A stretch of DNA of 64,000 bases from CAYJLF01 sp964371055 (GCA_964371055.1 CAYJLF010000012.1:62001-126000), one strand, 5' to 3'. Counted from the first letter of the stretch, positions 1-8,585 are shown. Translations and numbers: made by a program. Notes: generated by a model not told the origin, from the letters alone.

Positions 1-1
1 C

Positions 2-64
2 CTCGTCGACTTCGATCCGAGGCTCTTCGCGCGCGGGCTGTTGGGATTGGAGGAAGAGGAATAG
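2..64 (+). CDS. C-terminal fragment of a gene cut by the window start
   Basis: The first 20 codons form an open frame ending in a TAG stop, with the C-terminus GLLGLEEEE. It faces the leftward MFS gene tail to tail with 25 bases between stops. The piece is too short to identify, and its reality rests only on the open frame and an ordinary acidic tail. Confidence 0.35.
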   Translation, partial: LVDFDPRLFARGLLGLEEEE

Positions 65-89
65 CGGCGCGGTCGGCCCGAGCGGTCGC

Positions 90-1334
90 TCAGAGGCTCG
101 GAGCGGCCGTCGCCGTGCGGTAGTTGCGCAGACTCGGCGTCCGCGCCGCGATCCAGGCCACGGCCAGGAGGCAGCCGACGCCTCCGCTCACGACCGACAC
201 CGGTGCGCTGAAGAGCTGGGCGACCACTCCCGCCTCCAGTTCGCCGAGCTGCGGCCCTCCCATGAAGAAGACCATGTTGACCCCGGTCATCCGGCCTCGC
301 AGTTCGTCCGGCGTATGCAGTTGGCGGATGATGTTCCGCAAGACCGTGCTGACCGTGTCGGTGGCGCCCGACAGGGCCAGGCAGGCGAACGAGAGAAAGA
401 ATCTGCGCGAGAGTCCGAAGCCGACCGTCGCGAGCCCATAAGCGACGACCGCGAGGAAGAGCACGCGGCCGCGCCGGTCGATCCGCTCGACGGCGCCGAC
501 CATGAAGAGACCGGCCACGATGGCGCCGACCGAGGGGGCCGCATAGAGCCATCCATAACCGCGCGGCCCGACCCGCAGGATGTCCTGCGCGAAGATCGGC
601 AGCAGGGCCACGGCCGATGAGAAGAACGTCGCGAAGAAATCGAGCAGCATCGATCCACGGATCAGAGGGGCGCGGAAGACGAAGCGCAGCCCCTCGATCG
701 CCGCGTGCAGGTTGACCCGTCCGCGCCCTTGCGCTTGCGGTTCAGGCACGTTGCGCATCAACGCGAGCGCCACCAGCACTGCGAGATAGGTGGCGGCATT
801 GATGAGGTAGGCCCAGCCGACGCCGAGTCCGGCGATGACGATCCCGGCGAGCGATGGCCCCAGCACGGAGGCCACCTGGAAGAGGATGGTCATGAGGCTG
901 AGGGCGTTGGGGAGGTCGTGCCGCGGGACGAGGTTCGGCGTCAGGGCCTGCCGCGCGGGGGCGTCGAAGGCGGTGAAGGCGGCGCCGAGACCGGCCAGCA
1001 GGTAGACCTGCAGGAGCGACGCCCGTCCGCCGAGCGTGAGCGCGGCGAGAGCGAGGGCGACCCCGACGAGACAGCTCTGGGTCGCCATCATGAGGGGCCG
1101 TCGCCGGCGGGCATCGGCCAGGACGCCCCCGACCATCGAGAGGAGGATGATCGGAATCACGCGGACCAGTCCGACCATCCCGAGCGCGATCCCTTTCTGA
1201 TCCGGCGGCGCGAGGAGCGAGACATGCCAGAGGAGCGCGGCGGTCTGCATCATCGATCCCGTGACCGAGACGATCTGGCCGAGCCAGAGGAGACGGAAGT
1301 TCCGGTGCTTCCACGCGGAGAGGTTCGGCGCCAT
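90..1334 (-). CDS. MFS transporter, MFS_3 / DHA3-type exporter
   Basis: A 414-residue integral membrane protein with about twelve hydrophobic segments. It begins SAWKHRNFRLLW, the usual opening of the MFS_3 family (EntS-like and macrolide-type proton-driven exporters). The short basic loop DARRRRPLM after the second or third helix is the MFS motif-A region, and a second basic loop RIDRRGRV lies mid-protein. Family knowledge suggests proton-coupled export of a small molecule at the inner membrane; the substrate cannot be read from the sequence. ATG at 1334 was chosen; an in-frame GTG lies three codons upstream and neither has a strong ribosome site. It diverges from radC. Confidence 0.85.
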   Translation of the reverse strand: MAPNLSAWKHRNFRLLWLGQIVSVTGSMMQTAALLWHVSLLAPPDQKGIALGMVGLVRVIPIILLSMVGGVLADARRRRPLMMATQSCLVGVALALAALTLGGRASLLQVYLLAGLGAAFTAFDAPARQALTPNLVPRHDLPNALSLMTILFQVASVLGPSLAGIVIAGLGVGWAYLINAATYLAVLVALALMRNVPEPQAQGRGRVNLHAAIEGLRFVFRAPLIRGSMLLDFFATFFSSAVALLPIFAQDILRVGPRGYGWLYAAPSVGAIVAGLFMVGAVERIDRRGRVLFLAVVAYGLATVGFGLSRRFFLSFACLALSGATDTVSTVLRNIIRQLHTPDELRGRMTGVNMVFFMGGPQLGELEAGVVAQLFSAPVSVVSGGVGCLLAVAWIAARTPSLRNYRTATAAPSL

Positions 1335-1567
1335 CCGAATCACGTCGATGCTGCCCTCGCCCGATGCGTTGCTTCGGCTTCACCCTTAAAGCGTCGGTCC
1401 GCCGACACCCGGCGTCCGAGAGTGCCGGGGCGGGGCCGGATTGGCAAGGGATTACCCGGGACGTCGATCGCGGGTCGAATCCGGCACGGGGTTCGCTGCG
1501 CAGTTTCTCCGAGACGACGGTCGGACGGCCGGTCTGCGGGAAGCGATGGAGACCGTCGGGAGGTGCC

Positions 1568-2368
1568 ATGTCGACGCGACGGGGCAGGAAGGAAAGCACG
1601 GCGGACCGCGCCCGGGCGACGTCCCCGACTCCCCGGGCGCGGCGGGTCGCCGCGTCTCTTTCGGGGCAGCCCAGATCCGGCCGGTGCACGCGTTACGATC
1701 GGGTGGGGCTGGCCGTACGGGAGGGGAAAGGCCCGCGCGAGATCCTCGTGGAGCACGGCCCGGAATCGCTCTCGGACCGGGAGTTGCTCGCCGCGGTTCT
1801 CGGCACCGGTTGTGCCGGCACTCCGGTGGGGGACCTGGCGGCGGTGCTCCTGCGCGAAGGAACGCTCGAGTCGCTCGCGCGGTTGGCCCCCCGCGACCTC
1901 GGCGCCCTACGCGGGGTCGGCGTCGCCCGGGCCTGCCAGCTCCTCGCCGCGTTCGAGATCGGCCGGCGGGTCTACGGCCGGATCGCCCAGATCGAGCGCC
2001 CCGTCCGCACGCCGCAGGACCTGCTGCCTCTGGTGCAGCACTATGCGGCGGCCCGCAAGGAGCACTTCCTGACGGTGCTGCTCAACACCCGGCACCTGCC
2101 GACCAGCGTCGAGCTCGTTTCGGTCGGCTCGCTCTCGGCCAGCATCGTCCATCCCCGCGAGGTCTTCCGGCCCGCCATCCTCGCCTCGGCGGCCAGCATC
2201 ATCCTCGTGCACAACCATCCGTCCGGGGAGTCGACGCCGAGCGAGGACGACATCGAGATCACGCAGCGTCTCTGCCGGGTGGGCGAGACGATGGGGATCG
2301 AGGTGCTGGACCACGTCATCCTCGGCGCGGCACAGCCTTTCTCGTTCCGGGAGGCGGGGTTGATCTGA
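1568..2368 (+). CDS. radC: RadC family protein (JAB/MPN domain)
   Basis: A 266-residue protein with an N-terminal helix-hairpin-helix region (SDRELLAAVLGTG, then LRGVGVARA) and a C-terminal JAB metalloprotease-like domain with the motif HNHPSGE plus SEDD, the standard RadC signature (HxH...D, zinc binding). RadC is conserved in bacteria; a direct DNA-repair role is disputed. The ATG at 1568 has GGGAGG upstream and gives the usual family length; the open frame runs further upstream but reads as low-complexity Arg-rich translation. A second, shorter RadC-like gene lies in the island at 36851-37279. Confidence 0.93.
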   Translation: MSTRRGRKESTADRARATSPTPRARRVAASLSGQPRSGRCTRYDRVGLAVREGKGPREILVEHGPESLSDRELLAAVLGTGCAGTPVGDLAAVLLREGTLESLARLAPRDLGALRGVGVARACQLLAAFEIGRRVYGRIAQIERPVRTPQDLLPLVQHYAAARKEHFLTVLLNTRHLPTSVELVSVGSLSASIVHPREVFRPAILASAASIILVHNHPSGESTPSEDDIEITQRLCRVGETMGIEVLDHVILGAAQPFSFREAGLI

Positions 2369-2397
2369 CGGGGGCCCCGTGGGGGAAGAGAGAAAGA

Positions 2398-2461
2398 CCC
2401 GGGGGTTCTTCCGCCTTCTCTCGAAGGTCGGTCCCGGATGACGAATCCGGGAACCCCCGGG
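2398..2461. terminator. Nested inverted repeat after radC, likely bidirectional terminator
   Basis: The outer arms at 2398-2408 and 2451-2461 are perfect 11-base inverted repeats (CCCGGGGGTTC/GAACCCCCGGG). Inside them 2433-2439 and 2445-2451 form a second 7-bp stem with a 5-base loop; the two share one base, so the stems are alternatives or stack. No clean T-run follows, so factor-independent termination is only likely. It separates radC from the CDGSH gene. Confidence 0.5.
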
Positions 2462-2545
2462 CCTCGGTGACCTGTCTGGATTCCGCCGGCGGTCCCGGCT
2501 GGAGTGAGGTCATCCCGACTGCAATCTCGATCGCGGCCGGGCCGC

Positions 2546-2581
2546 CTAGCGTTCAGGCACCTCACGGGTCAATCTTTGCAT
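2546..2581 (-). other. Possible 11-codon ORF with a very strong ribosome site
   Basis: On the minus strand AAGGAGGTG (about 2588-2596) lies 7-8 bases before an ATG opening the short frame MQRLTREVPER, then a TAG. Its transcript would run into the nested inverted repeat at 2398-2461. The strong Shine-Dalgarno is the only real evidence; I see no cognate downstream gene on this strand before radC, which lies antisense. It may be a leader peptide, a small protein, or chance. Confidence 0.2.
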
Positions 2582-2751
2582 TGAACCACCTCCTTTCTCG
2601 TGTACGCGGAGCATAATGGGAACGGCCCCGGATCCGTCAACGCGAAAGTGAGCCTGCCGCATCCAAGCGTGGATGAGTAGCCGGGGGACGGCCGGCGCAC
2701 GGCGGCCGTCCCGGGGGTAGATCGAGTCGAGGGAAGAGGGAGGAGAGACCC

Positions 2752-2988
2752 ATGTCTGAGCGTCACGTCGCCGCCCGGAACCCGATGGTGCTGGAGCTGC
2801 AGCCCGGGACCTACTTCTGGTGCCAGTGCGGCCGGTCGAAGAATCAACCTTACTGCGACGGGAGCCACGCGGGCACCGGGTTCGCCCCGGTCGAGTTCAC
2901 CCTCGAGGAGCCCAAGCGCGTGGCCCTCTGCCTCTGCAAGGCGACCGGCCGGGAGCCGTTCTGCGACGGGACGCACAAACGGATCTGA
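2752..2988 (+). CDS. CDGSH-type iron-sulfur protein (tandem zinc-finger CDGSH domains)
   Basis: A 78-residue protein carrying two copies of the mitoNEET-type [2Fe-2S] motif: CxC...CDGSH (residues about 25-39) and CxC...CDGTH (about 61-75). Three Cys and one His per motif ligate a labile redox-active cluster. Bacterial tandem CDGSH proteins are soluble and probably act in iron/redox handling; no specific partner is shown here. GGAGGAGAG just before the ATG supports the start. It stands alone between radC and tRNA-Leu. Confidence 0.9.
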   Translation: MSERHVAARNPMVLELQPGTYFWCQCGRSKNQPYCDGSHAGTGFAPVEFTLEEPKRVALCLCKATGREPFCDGTHKRI

Positions 2989-3054
2989 CGGAGCACAACG
3001 GGGATGAAGACGCGGGAAGAGAGACGAGGGGAACGAGACGAGGGAAGAAAGTGG

Positions 3055-3138
3055 TGCGGGAGAGGGGACTTGAACCCCTACGAGGAATCCTCACTGGACC
3101 CTGAACCCAGCGCGTCTGCCAATTCCGCCACTCCCGCA
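3055..3138 (-). tRNA. tRNA-Leu (anticodon CAG)
   Basis: On the minus strand a 7-bp acceptor stem TGCGGGA/TCCCGCA encloses a D arm, the anticodon stem CTGGG/TCCAG with loop TTCAGGG (anticodon CAG), a long variable arm typical of Leu tRNAs, and a T arm with GTTCAAG. The CCA end is not encoded. Confidence 0.95.
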
Positions 3139-3153
3139 CGGGAGCGAGACAGC

Positions 3154-3182
3154 ATGGTAGTCGCCCCCAAAGCGACTGTCAA
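3154..3182 (-). promoter_or_regulatory. Sigma-70-type promoter of tRNA-Leu
   Basis: On the minus strand a perfect -35 box TTGACA (3177-3182) is followed by 17 bases and a -10-like TACCAT (3154-3159), ending 15 bases upstream of the tRNA 5' end. Confidence 0.7.
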
Positions 3183-3344
3183 CCCCTCGGAGTGGCTACA
3201 CGGCGCGACGGAACGGGGCCGCGAAGACGGTCGAGGCGGCGGAGGCGCCGGGGGATCCCCGTTGCGCATCCCGGGCCTCTCTGGTACTTCTAGACTTCCC
3301 ATGGATGCTTGCGTTACCTCCCGAAAGGCCCGACAGACCATCGC

Positions 3345-3818
3345 ATGACCCCGAAAGCAGACCCCGACCGGCGGGTCCTGGTCGCCAACCGAAAGGCCCG
3401 CCACGACTACGAGATCCTCGAGACGATCGAGGCGGGTATCGCGTTGGTCGGAACCGAGGTCAAAAGCCTCCGCGACGGCCGGGCGAACCTGGGCGACGCC
3501 TACGCCCAGATCGAGGGAGGCGAAGCGTGGCTGATGCAGCTCCACATCAGCCCCTATGTGCAGGGAAACCAGTTCAACCATGAGCCGCTCCGCAAGCGCA
3601 AGCTCCTCCTCCACAAGAACCAGATCCGGCGTCTCCTGACCAAGGTGCAGGAGAAGGGGCTGACCCTCGTTCCGCTCGCGCTGGTGCTGGTGAAGAACAA
3701 GGTCAAGGTCGACCTGGCGGTGGCCCGGGGGAAGCGACAGTACGACAAGCGCGAGGCGACGCAGAAGCGGGAGTCGGAGCGCGAGATGGAGCGTGCGATG
3801 CGGGAGCGGGATCGATGA
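3345..3818 (+). CDS. smpB: SsrA-binding protein SmpB
   Basis: A 157-residue protein with the SmpB hallmarks: NRKARHDYEILET near the N-terminus, GTEVKSLRDGRANL, then HISPY, EPLRKRKLLLHK and the lysine-rich tail KRQYDKREA...R, which folds into the ribosomal decoding centre. SmpB binds tmRNA and delivers it to stalled ribosomes for trans-translation; its RNA partner ssrA lies 6.2 kb away at 10019. ATG at 3345 gives the family length; a TTG 12 codons upstream is the alternative. Its stop overlaps the next gene's start (ATGA), so the amidase-like gene is translationally coupled. Confidence 0.96.
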   Translation: MTPKADPDRRVLVANRKARHDYEILETIEAGIALVGTEVKSLRDGRANLGDAYAQIEGGEAWLMQLHISPYVQGNQFNHEPLRKRKLLLHKNQIRRLLTKVQEKGLTLVPLALVLVKNKVKVDLAVARGKRQYDKREATQKRESEREMERAMRERDR

Positions 3819-5524
3819 ACGCCTGGCTTCGCGCCGTGCTCGTCGTCGGATGGATCGCCACCGGCGGGATCACGGCGGCGCTGGGCCAGTCGGCGGCACC
3901 CGCCTCGTTGAACGCGAAGCCACCGGACGGCGCACCGACCGGCGGCCCCGGGACGGCGGACCCCGCGACGGATGCCGGGGCGGAACCCGGGTCCCCACTC
4001 CCGGGTGAGGCTGACTCCCCCGAGGCCAGTTTCCCCTACTCGATGGCTCCGTTCGAGAACCTGACGGTGGAATCCCGTCTCGATTCGTTGCGCGTGACCT
4101 ATGGCCACGGCCTGCCGCCCGAAGTGGTGCCGGTCGAGGGGAGCGACGAAGGACCGTATCTGGCCTTGGGCGACCTGGGCCGGATCACGGGAGGGAGCTA
4201 CCGCTGGAATCCCGAGACGTGGCGGGGGAGCTTTGTCGTCGACTCGGTCGACGTCGTCTTCACGCTCGACAGCCCGCTCTTCTGGGTGCGTGGTGCCGCC
4301 GTGCAGCTCCCCGCGCCGGTCCGCTACCGGGCGGAGCAGGTCCGCGTGCCGCTCGGTGTGATCGATGGAATCCTGGAACCGCTGCTCGGCGAACGCTGCC
4401 GCTGGGACCCGCGCGGGGGCACGCTCGAACTGACGGGGCCCCCCCCGTGGGTGCAGACGCTCGCCCTCTCCGGCGGCACGCCCTTGGCGGCGCTCGAGAT
4501 CGGCCCCGTCGATCCCACCGCGGTGCGGCTGCGCTGGGATCCGCTCGGAACGCTGATCGTGGACGTCACAGGGGCGCGCGCCGCCCCGGCCGCGAACCCG
4601 GTGAAAGGGCGTGCGGGCGGCATCCGCGTGGCGCGACCGAGATCGACCGGCCGGGGCTTCGAGGTCGCGCTCGCGCTCGAGTCGGAGTGGGTCGGCGCGC
4701 GGCTCCGGCGGGACAAGGCCGACCGGACCGTCACGGTCGAACTGACCACCTCGACCCGCGAGGTCCAGCGCGGGCGGTTCGAACCTCTGACCACCTGGAT
4801 CTCGGGGCGGTCTGTGGCCGCGCCGGGAGTCGTCACCGGGCGGACGATCCTGCTCGAGATTCCGCCCCCGCCGGCCGCCGCGGAGGCCGTGTCGGATTGC
4901 CTGACCGGCCTGACGGAGTTGTTGCGAGCGGTCCTGGAGCAGGAGTTCGGACACTCGCTCGTCGTGATCCAGGATCGCCTCGAGGAGGGGAGCCTCCGTT
5001 CTCCCGCCGGACTGCCCGAGACCCCCGGAGTTCCATCGGGCGATTGCTGGATCGGCGTGCGTCTCGAGAGCCGGCCTCCCGGAAACGAAGGCGAGTTCAC
5101 GCTCGTCGTGCCCGGAATGGTCGCGCGGCGCGAGGTGCTCCGCGGCGGGGCGCTCGAGGCGGTCGACGCGGCCGCGGCCGAGCGGACGCTGGAGACGGCG
5201 GCCGCCACCGGGGGGGTCTTCGAGAAGCTGCCGCCCTGGGGGCAGACCGCGCGTCCGCGGGAGGGGGAGTCCGCACGCCTGGCGCGGCTCATCGCCGACC
5301 ATCTCGACTATCGCTGGGCCGATCGTCCCATCCGGATCCACGCGCGGCCGGCGCGGATCTTCCGCGGGCTCGGCGTGCCCGGGGTGATTCTCTATCCGGC
5401 GGCGATCGACGACGACGCGGCGCTGCGTGCCCTCTGCGACCAGACAGAGGTGGGGGAGCTGGTGCGGAACCTCGCCTTCGCGATCGACGAGTTCCTGCTG
5501 GGCCAGGCGGGCCTGGAGGAATAG
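3815..5524 (+). CDS. Exported amidase-like protein (AMIN/stalk N-part, degenerate amidase_3 C-part)
   Basis: A 569-residue protein with an N-terminal signal peptide (about residues 1-25, ending ALGQSA), a Pro/Gly/Asp linker to about 75, a copper-amine-oxidase-N/stalk-like region (about 85-215), an AMIN-like beta region (about 215-340), and a C-terminal part whose order and last segment (VLRGGALEAV..., IHARPARIFRGLGVPGVILYP) resemble N-acetylmuramoyl-L-alanine amidases. The zinc-ligand motifs of amidase_3 (GHGG, the second His, the Glu in ExGF) are not recognisable. It may therefore bind peptidoglycan without cutting it. It sits between smpB and murI, consistent with an envelope role. Confidence 0.7.
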   Translation: MNAWLRAVLVVGWIATGGITAALGQSAAPASLNAKPPDGAPTGGPGTADPATDAGAEPGSPLPGEADSPEASFPYSMAPFENLTVESRLDSLRVTYGHGLPPEVVPVEGSDEGPYLALGDLGRITGGSYRWNPETWRGSFVVDSVDVVFTLDSPLFWVRGAAVQLPAPVRYRAEQVRVPLGVIDGILEPLLGERCRWDPRGGTLELTGPPPWVQTLALSGGTPLAALEIGPVDPTAVRLRWDPLGTLIVDVTGARAAPAANPVKGRAGGIRVARPRSTGRGFEVALALESEWVGARLRRDKADRTVTVELTTSTREVQRGRFEPLTTWISGRSVAAPGVVTGRTILLEIPPPPAAAEAVSDCLTGLTELLRAVLEQEFGHSLVVIQDRLEEGSLRSPAGLPETPGVPSGDCWIGVRLESRPPGNEGEFTLVVPGMVARREVLRGGALEAVDAAAAERTLETAAATGGVFEKLPPWGQTARPREGESARLARLIADHLDYRWADRPIRIHARPARIFRGLGVPGVILYPAAIDDDAALRALCDQTEVGELVRNLAFAIDEFLLGQAGLEE

Positions 5525-5528
5525 GGGA

Positions 5529-6098
5529 ATGAACAGAATCCTCATCATCGTGGGGCTGCTCATGGTCGTGGCGGCCGGCGCGCTCTACCTGCTCGGACGG
5601 GATCGGATCGGGGTGTTGGACCGCGGTCTCGAGCCGTCGCGTGGCCGCGGGGATCAATCGCTCATCACCCTGCGGCTCTACTTCGGAAATCCGGAGGGTT
5701 CGGGACTGGTGCGCGAGGACCGTGCTGTTGTGACTTCCGGCACCCTGCGGGAGCGGCTGCAGTCGTGCATTCGTGAGCTGGCAGCGGGACCTGCGACCGA
5801 CGCCATTCCCTCCGTGCCTGCCGCGACGACCGTGCGCGAAGTCTTCGTCGACCGCTGGGGTCTGGGCTACGTCGACTTCGACCGCGGCGTGCTCGGGCGC
5901 AGACGTCCCGGCGACTACGAGGAGTGGCTGGCGGTCGCCGCCCTGGTCCACACCATCTGCGACAACTTCGCGGAGATCCGCGAAGTCCGCTTCATGATCG
6001 ACGGGCAGGTCGTCACCAGCCTCGATGGGTACATCGACCTGGAAGAGCCGCTGAACTCCGAGGACTTTCCCCTCGGTCCGGTGGCGGGAAGGCCCTGA
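5529..6098 (+). CDS. GerMN-domain membrane-anchored protein
   Basis: A 189-residue protein with one N-terminal transmembrane/signal segment (ILIIVGLLMVVAAGALYLL) followed by a GerMN-type domain: LITLRLYFGN..., a central LRERLQSCIRELAAGP helix, and VREVFVDRWGLGYVDFD..., ending VRFMIDGQVVTSLDGYIDL. GerMN domains occur in envelope lipoproteins and often pair with amidases; here the preceding gene is the amidase-like protein with 4 bases between them, so the two probably act together in the cell wall. GGGGA precedes the ATG. Confidence 0.8.
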   Translation: MNRILIIVGLLMVVAAGALYLLGRDRIGVLDRGLEPSRGRGDQSLITLRLYFGNPEGSGLVREDRAVVTSGTLRERLQSCIRELAAGPATDAIPSVPAATTVREVFVDRWGLGYVDFDRGVLGRRRPGDYEEWLAVAALVHTICDNFAEIREVRFMIDGQVVTSLDGYIDLEEPLNSEDFPLGPVAGRP

Positions 6099-6104
6099 GT
6101 ACAG

Positions 6105-7004
6105 ATGGAACGTAATGTCGATGCGGCCCGCGCGGAGCGCCCGATCGGGGTGTTCGATTCGGGCATCGGAGGACTGACCGTCGTACGGGCGCTGATGACA
6201 CGCCTCCCGCGCGAGCACATCCTCTACTTCGGCGATTCCGCCCGGGTCCCCTACGGTACCAAGTCGCCCGAGACCGTCACCCGCTTCTCCATCGAGAACA
6301 CGAGGTTTCTGGTCCGGCGTGACGTGAAGTTCGTCGTCGTGGCCTGCAACACGGCCAGCGCACTCGCCCTGCCGGTCCTGCAGCGCCGGTTCGAGCTGCC
6401 GATGCTCGGGGTGATCGAGCCGGGCGCGCGGGCCGCCGTCGCGCGCACGCGCAACCAGAAGATCGGCGTCATCGGCACGATCGGCACGATCGCCTCGGGG
6501 GTCTACGAACGGATGATCCTCGCCCTCGAGCCGAGGGCCACCGTGGTCGAGGCGCCCTGCCCGCTCTTCGTGCCGCTGGCGGAAGAGGGTTGGACGGAGG
6601 GGCCGGTCGCCGAGCAGGTCGCCCACATCTACCTCGATCCGCTTCTCGCCACCGGCGTCGACACGTTGATCCTCGGTTGCACGCACTATCCGCTGCTCAA
6701 GGATGTCATTGCCCACGTCGCGGGGCCCGGCGTCGCGCTGATCGACACGGCGGAAGAGACGGTGCGACTCGTGCGCCGCCACCTCGAGGAGTTGGGACTG
6801 GCGCGGCCGGCCGCAGAGGGCGAGGACAAAGCCGCAGAGGTGGGCCCGGACGCCGCGCCGGACCGCCGGGGCGAAGGCTCCCGCCGTTTCTTTGTCAGCG
6901 ACATTCCGGCGCAGTTTTCGCAGGTCGGGGGGCGGTTCCTCGGCCGTCCGATTCTCGAGGTCGAATGGGTCGATCAGAGCGATCTGCCCTGGTTTGAGCG
7001 GTGA
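6105..7004 (+). CDS. murI: Glutamate racemase
   Basis: A 299-residue enzyme converting L- to D-glutamate for peptidoglycan precursors. It shows IGVFDSGIGGLTVVR, YFGDSARVPYG, the first catalytic cysteine in ACNTAS and the second in GCTHYPLL, all diagnostic. The C-terminal half has an extra 30-residue charged insert (about residues 240-270, EGEDKAAEVGPDAAPDRRGEG) that most family members lack. It lies 6 bases after the GerMN gene in the same operon, in line with the wall-synthesis theme. Confidence 0.95.
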   Translation: MERNVDAARAERPIGVFDSGIGGLTVVRALMTRLPREHILYFGDSARVPYGTKSPETVTRFSIENTRFLVRRDVKFVVVACNTASALALPVLQRRFELPMLGVIEPGARAAVARTRNQKIGVIGTIGTIASGVYERMILALEPRATVVEAPCPLFVPLAEEGWTEGPVAEQVAHIYLDPLLATGVDTLILGCTHYPLLKDVIAHVAGPGVALIDTAEETVRLVRRHLEELGLARPAAEGEDKAAEVGPDAAPDRRGEGSRRFFVSDIPAQFSQVGGRFLGRPILEVEWVDQSDLPWFER

Positions 7005-7050
7005 GCCGCGGGAGATGACGATGGAGCCAGGCCAGGAGGAAACGGGGACG

Positions 7051-7815
7051 ATGCGCAGCGGCGAACGGGCGGAGGGCTCGCTTCGCCGCGTGCAGATTGT
7101 GCGGTCGTGTCTGCGCCAGGCGGCGGGATCAGCGTTGATCCGCTCGGGGAACACGCAGGTCCTCTGCGCGGCGACGATCGACGACCGCGCGCCCGCCTGG
7201 CGGCGCGGCACCGGCGAGGGGTGGGTGACGGCCGAGTACGGCATGCTCCCCGCGTCGGTCAGCGAGCGCGCCCCCCGGAACAAGGCGAGCGGGCGCGCGA
7301 TGGAGATCCAGCGTCTGATCGGCCGCTCGCTGCGGGCGGTGATCGACCTGAAGAAGCTGGGGGAGCGGACGATCACGATCGATTGCGACGTGCTCGACGC
7401 CGATGGCGGGACCCGCACGGCGGCGGTCACGGCGGCCTGGGTGGCCCTGCGCGAGGCGACCGATCGACTGCGGGCCTCCGGCGTCATCGCGGAGGATCCG
7501 ATTCAGGACTCGGTCGCCGCGGTCAGCGTGGGGCGGATCGACGGCCGCCTCTGGCTCGACCTCGAGCATGCCGAGGACAGCCGCGCGGAAGTCGACCTGA
7601 ACGTCGTCGCCACCGGCGGCGGACGGCTGGTCGAGGTGCAGGGGACCGCGGAGCACGGGACCTTCACCCAGGTGGAACTGCGCCGCATGGTCAGCCTCGC
7701 GTTGTCGGGGATCCGTCGCCTCACGCGGCTGCAGGTCCGCTGCCTGGCCGCTCCGCCCAAGCCGATGGGCGTGATCCTGCCGGGCCGGAAGTCGTCCGAC
7801 GGGGGCGAAGCCTGA
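7051..7815 (+). CDS. rph: Ribonuclease PH
   Basis: A 254-residue phosphorolytic 3'-5' exoribonuclease for tRNA 3' trimming. Conserved blocks are LRRVQIVR, GNTQVLCAATI, GWVTAEYGMLP, RAMEIQRLIGRSLRA, TIDCDVLDADGGTRTA and VEVQGTAEHGTFT. The ATG at 7051 was chosen because AGGAGGA lies 10 bases upstream and the protein then begins like E. coli RNase PH; ATGs at 7015 and 7021 would add 10-12 non-conserved residues. Its stop shares a base with the rdgB start (TGATG), indicating coupling. Confidence 0.95.
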   Translation: MRSGERAEGSLRRVQIVRSCLRQAAGSALIRSGNTQVLCAATIDDRAPAWRRGTGEGWVTAEYGMLPASVSERAPRNKASGRAMEIQRLIGRSLRAVIDLKKLGERTITIDCDVLDADGGTRTAAVTAAWVALREATDRLRASGVIAEDPIQDSVAAVSVGRIDGRLWLDLEHAEDSRAEVDLNVVATGGGRLVEVQGTAEHGTFTQVELRRMVSLALSGIRRLTRLQVRCLAAPPKPMGVILPGRKSSDGGEA

Positions 7816-8426
7816 TGCCGTTGTTCGAACTCGTGCTCGCCACGAACAATCGGGACAAGGTGCGCGAGATGGCCCACGCCTTGCAGGATCTACCCGTGCG
7901 ACCGATCGCCGTCGGTGATCTCGGGGACTGGCCGGAGGTAGAGGAGACCGGAACGACCCTCGAACAGAACGCTCTGCTCAAGGTGCGTGCCACGGTCGGA
8001 CGGACCGGCCGGCCCTGCCTGGCGGATGATACGGGGCTCGAGGTCGACGCCCTCGGCGGCGCCCCCGGCGTGTTCAGCAGCCGTTACGCCGGCCCGAATG
8101 TGACCTATGCGGACAACGTGGCCCGGCTTCTGCGCGAGCTCTCCGGCGTTCCGGAGGCCGAGCGGACCGCCCGCTTCCGCTGTGTCGTCGCGGTGGCCGA
8201 CCCGGACGGACGCGAGGAGACAGTCGAGGGAGTGGTCGAGGGGCGCATCCTCTTCGAACCGAGGGGCGAGGGCGGGTTCGGGTACGACCCGGTCTTCTGG
8301 GCGCCTGAGAGCGGCCTCACCTTCGCGGAGATGGGCGTGGCGGCCAAAGAGTCGATCAGCCACCGCGGACGGGCGCTCGCGGCCGCGCGGAGGGTCTTGA
8401 TCGCGTGGTACGGCCTGGGAGCGTGA
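7815..8426 (+). CDS. rdgB: XTP/dITP pyrophosphatase (RdgB/HAM1)
   Basis: A 203-residue house-cleaning nucleotidase that hydrolyses non-canonical purine triphosphates. It starts VLATNNRDKVREM, has the family motifs FxENALLKxxA-like (EQNALLKVRA), CLADDTGLEVDALGGAPGVFSSRYAG, GEGGFGYDPVF and SHRGRAL. The start overlaps the rph stop. The rph-rdgB pairing is widespread, supporting both calls. It ends the rightward operon; the next three genes are leftward tRNAs. Confidence 0.96.
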   Translation: MPLFELVLATNNRDKVREMAHALQDLPVRPIAVGDLGDWPEVEETGTTLEQNALLKVRATVGRTGRPCLADDTGLEVDALGGAPGVFSSRYAGPNVTYADNVARLLRELSGVPEAERTARFRCVVAVADPDGREETVEGVVEGRILFEPRGEGGFGYDPVFWAPESGLTFAEMGVAAKESISHRGRALAAARRVLIAWYGLGA

Positions 8427-8434
8427 CGGGGCTG

Positions 8435-8508
8435 CGCGCCTGGCAGGACTCGAACCTGCGACCGATGGATTAGAAATCCATTGCTCTATCCGACTGAGCT
8501 ACAGGCGC
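8435..8508 (-). tRNA. tRNA-Arg (anticodon TCT)
   Basis: On the minus strand GCGCCTG/CAGGCGC forms the acceptor stem; anticodon stem ATGGA/TCCAT with loop TTTCTAA gives anticodon TCT; T arm GCAGG/CCTGC with GTTCGAG. It is the last tRNA of the Pro-His-Arg transcript. Confidence 0.95.
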
Positions 8509-8585
8509 ACGGAACCGCGCGGTCTGGTCGGCGCCGCCGACGGGCGGCCGGCAGGGGAAGAGAAAGAGAACGAGAAAGAGAGATG

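Noticed and set aside
705..2072. 455-codon rightward frame across the MFS and radC start region
   Set aside because: Low-complexity Glu/Gly/Arg composition and overlap with conserved MFS and RadC frames mark it as a shadow.
3554..7487. Very long leftward open frames (669 and 732 codons) opposite smpB, amidase-like, GerMN, murI and rph genes
   Set aside because: They are antisense shadows produced by high-GC codon bias, with Arg/Pro-rich translation and clear conserved genes on the other strand.
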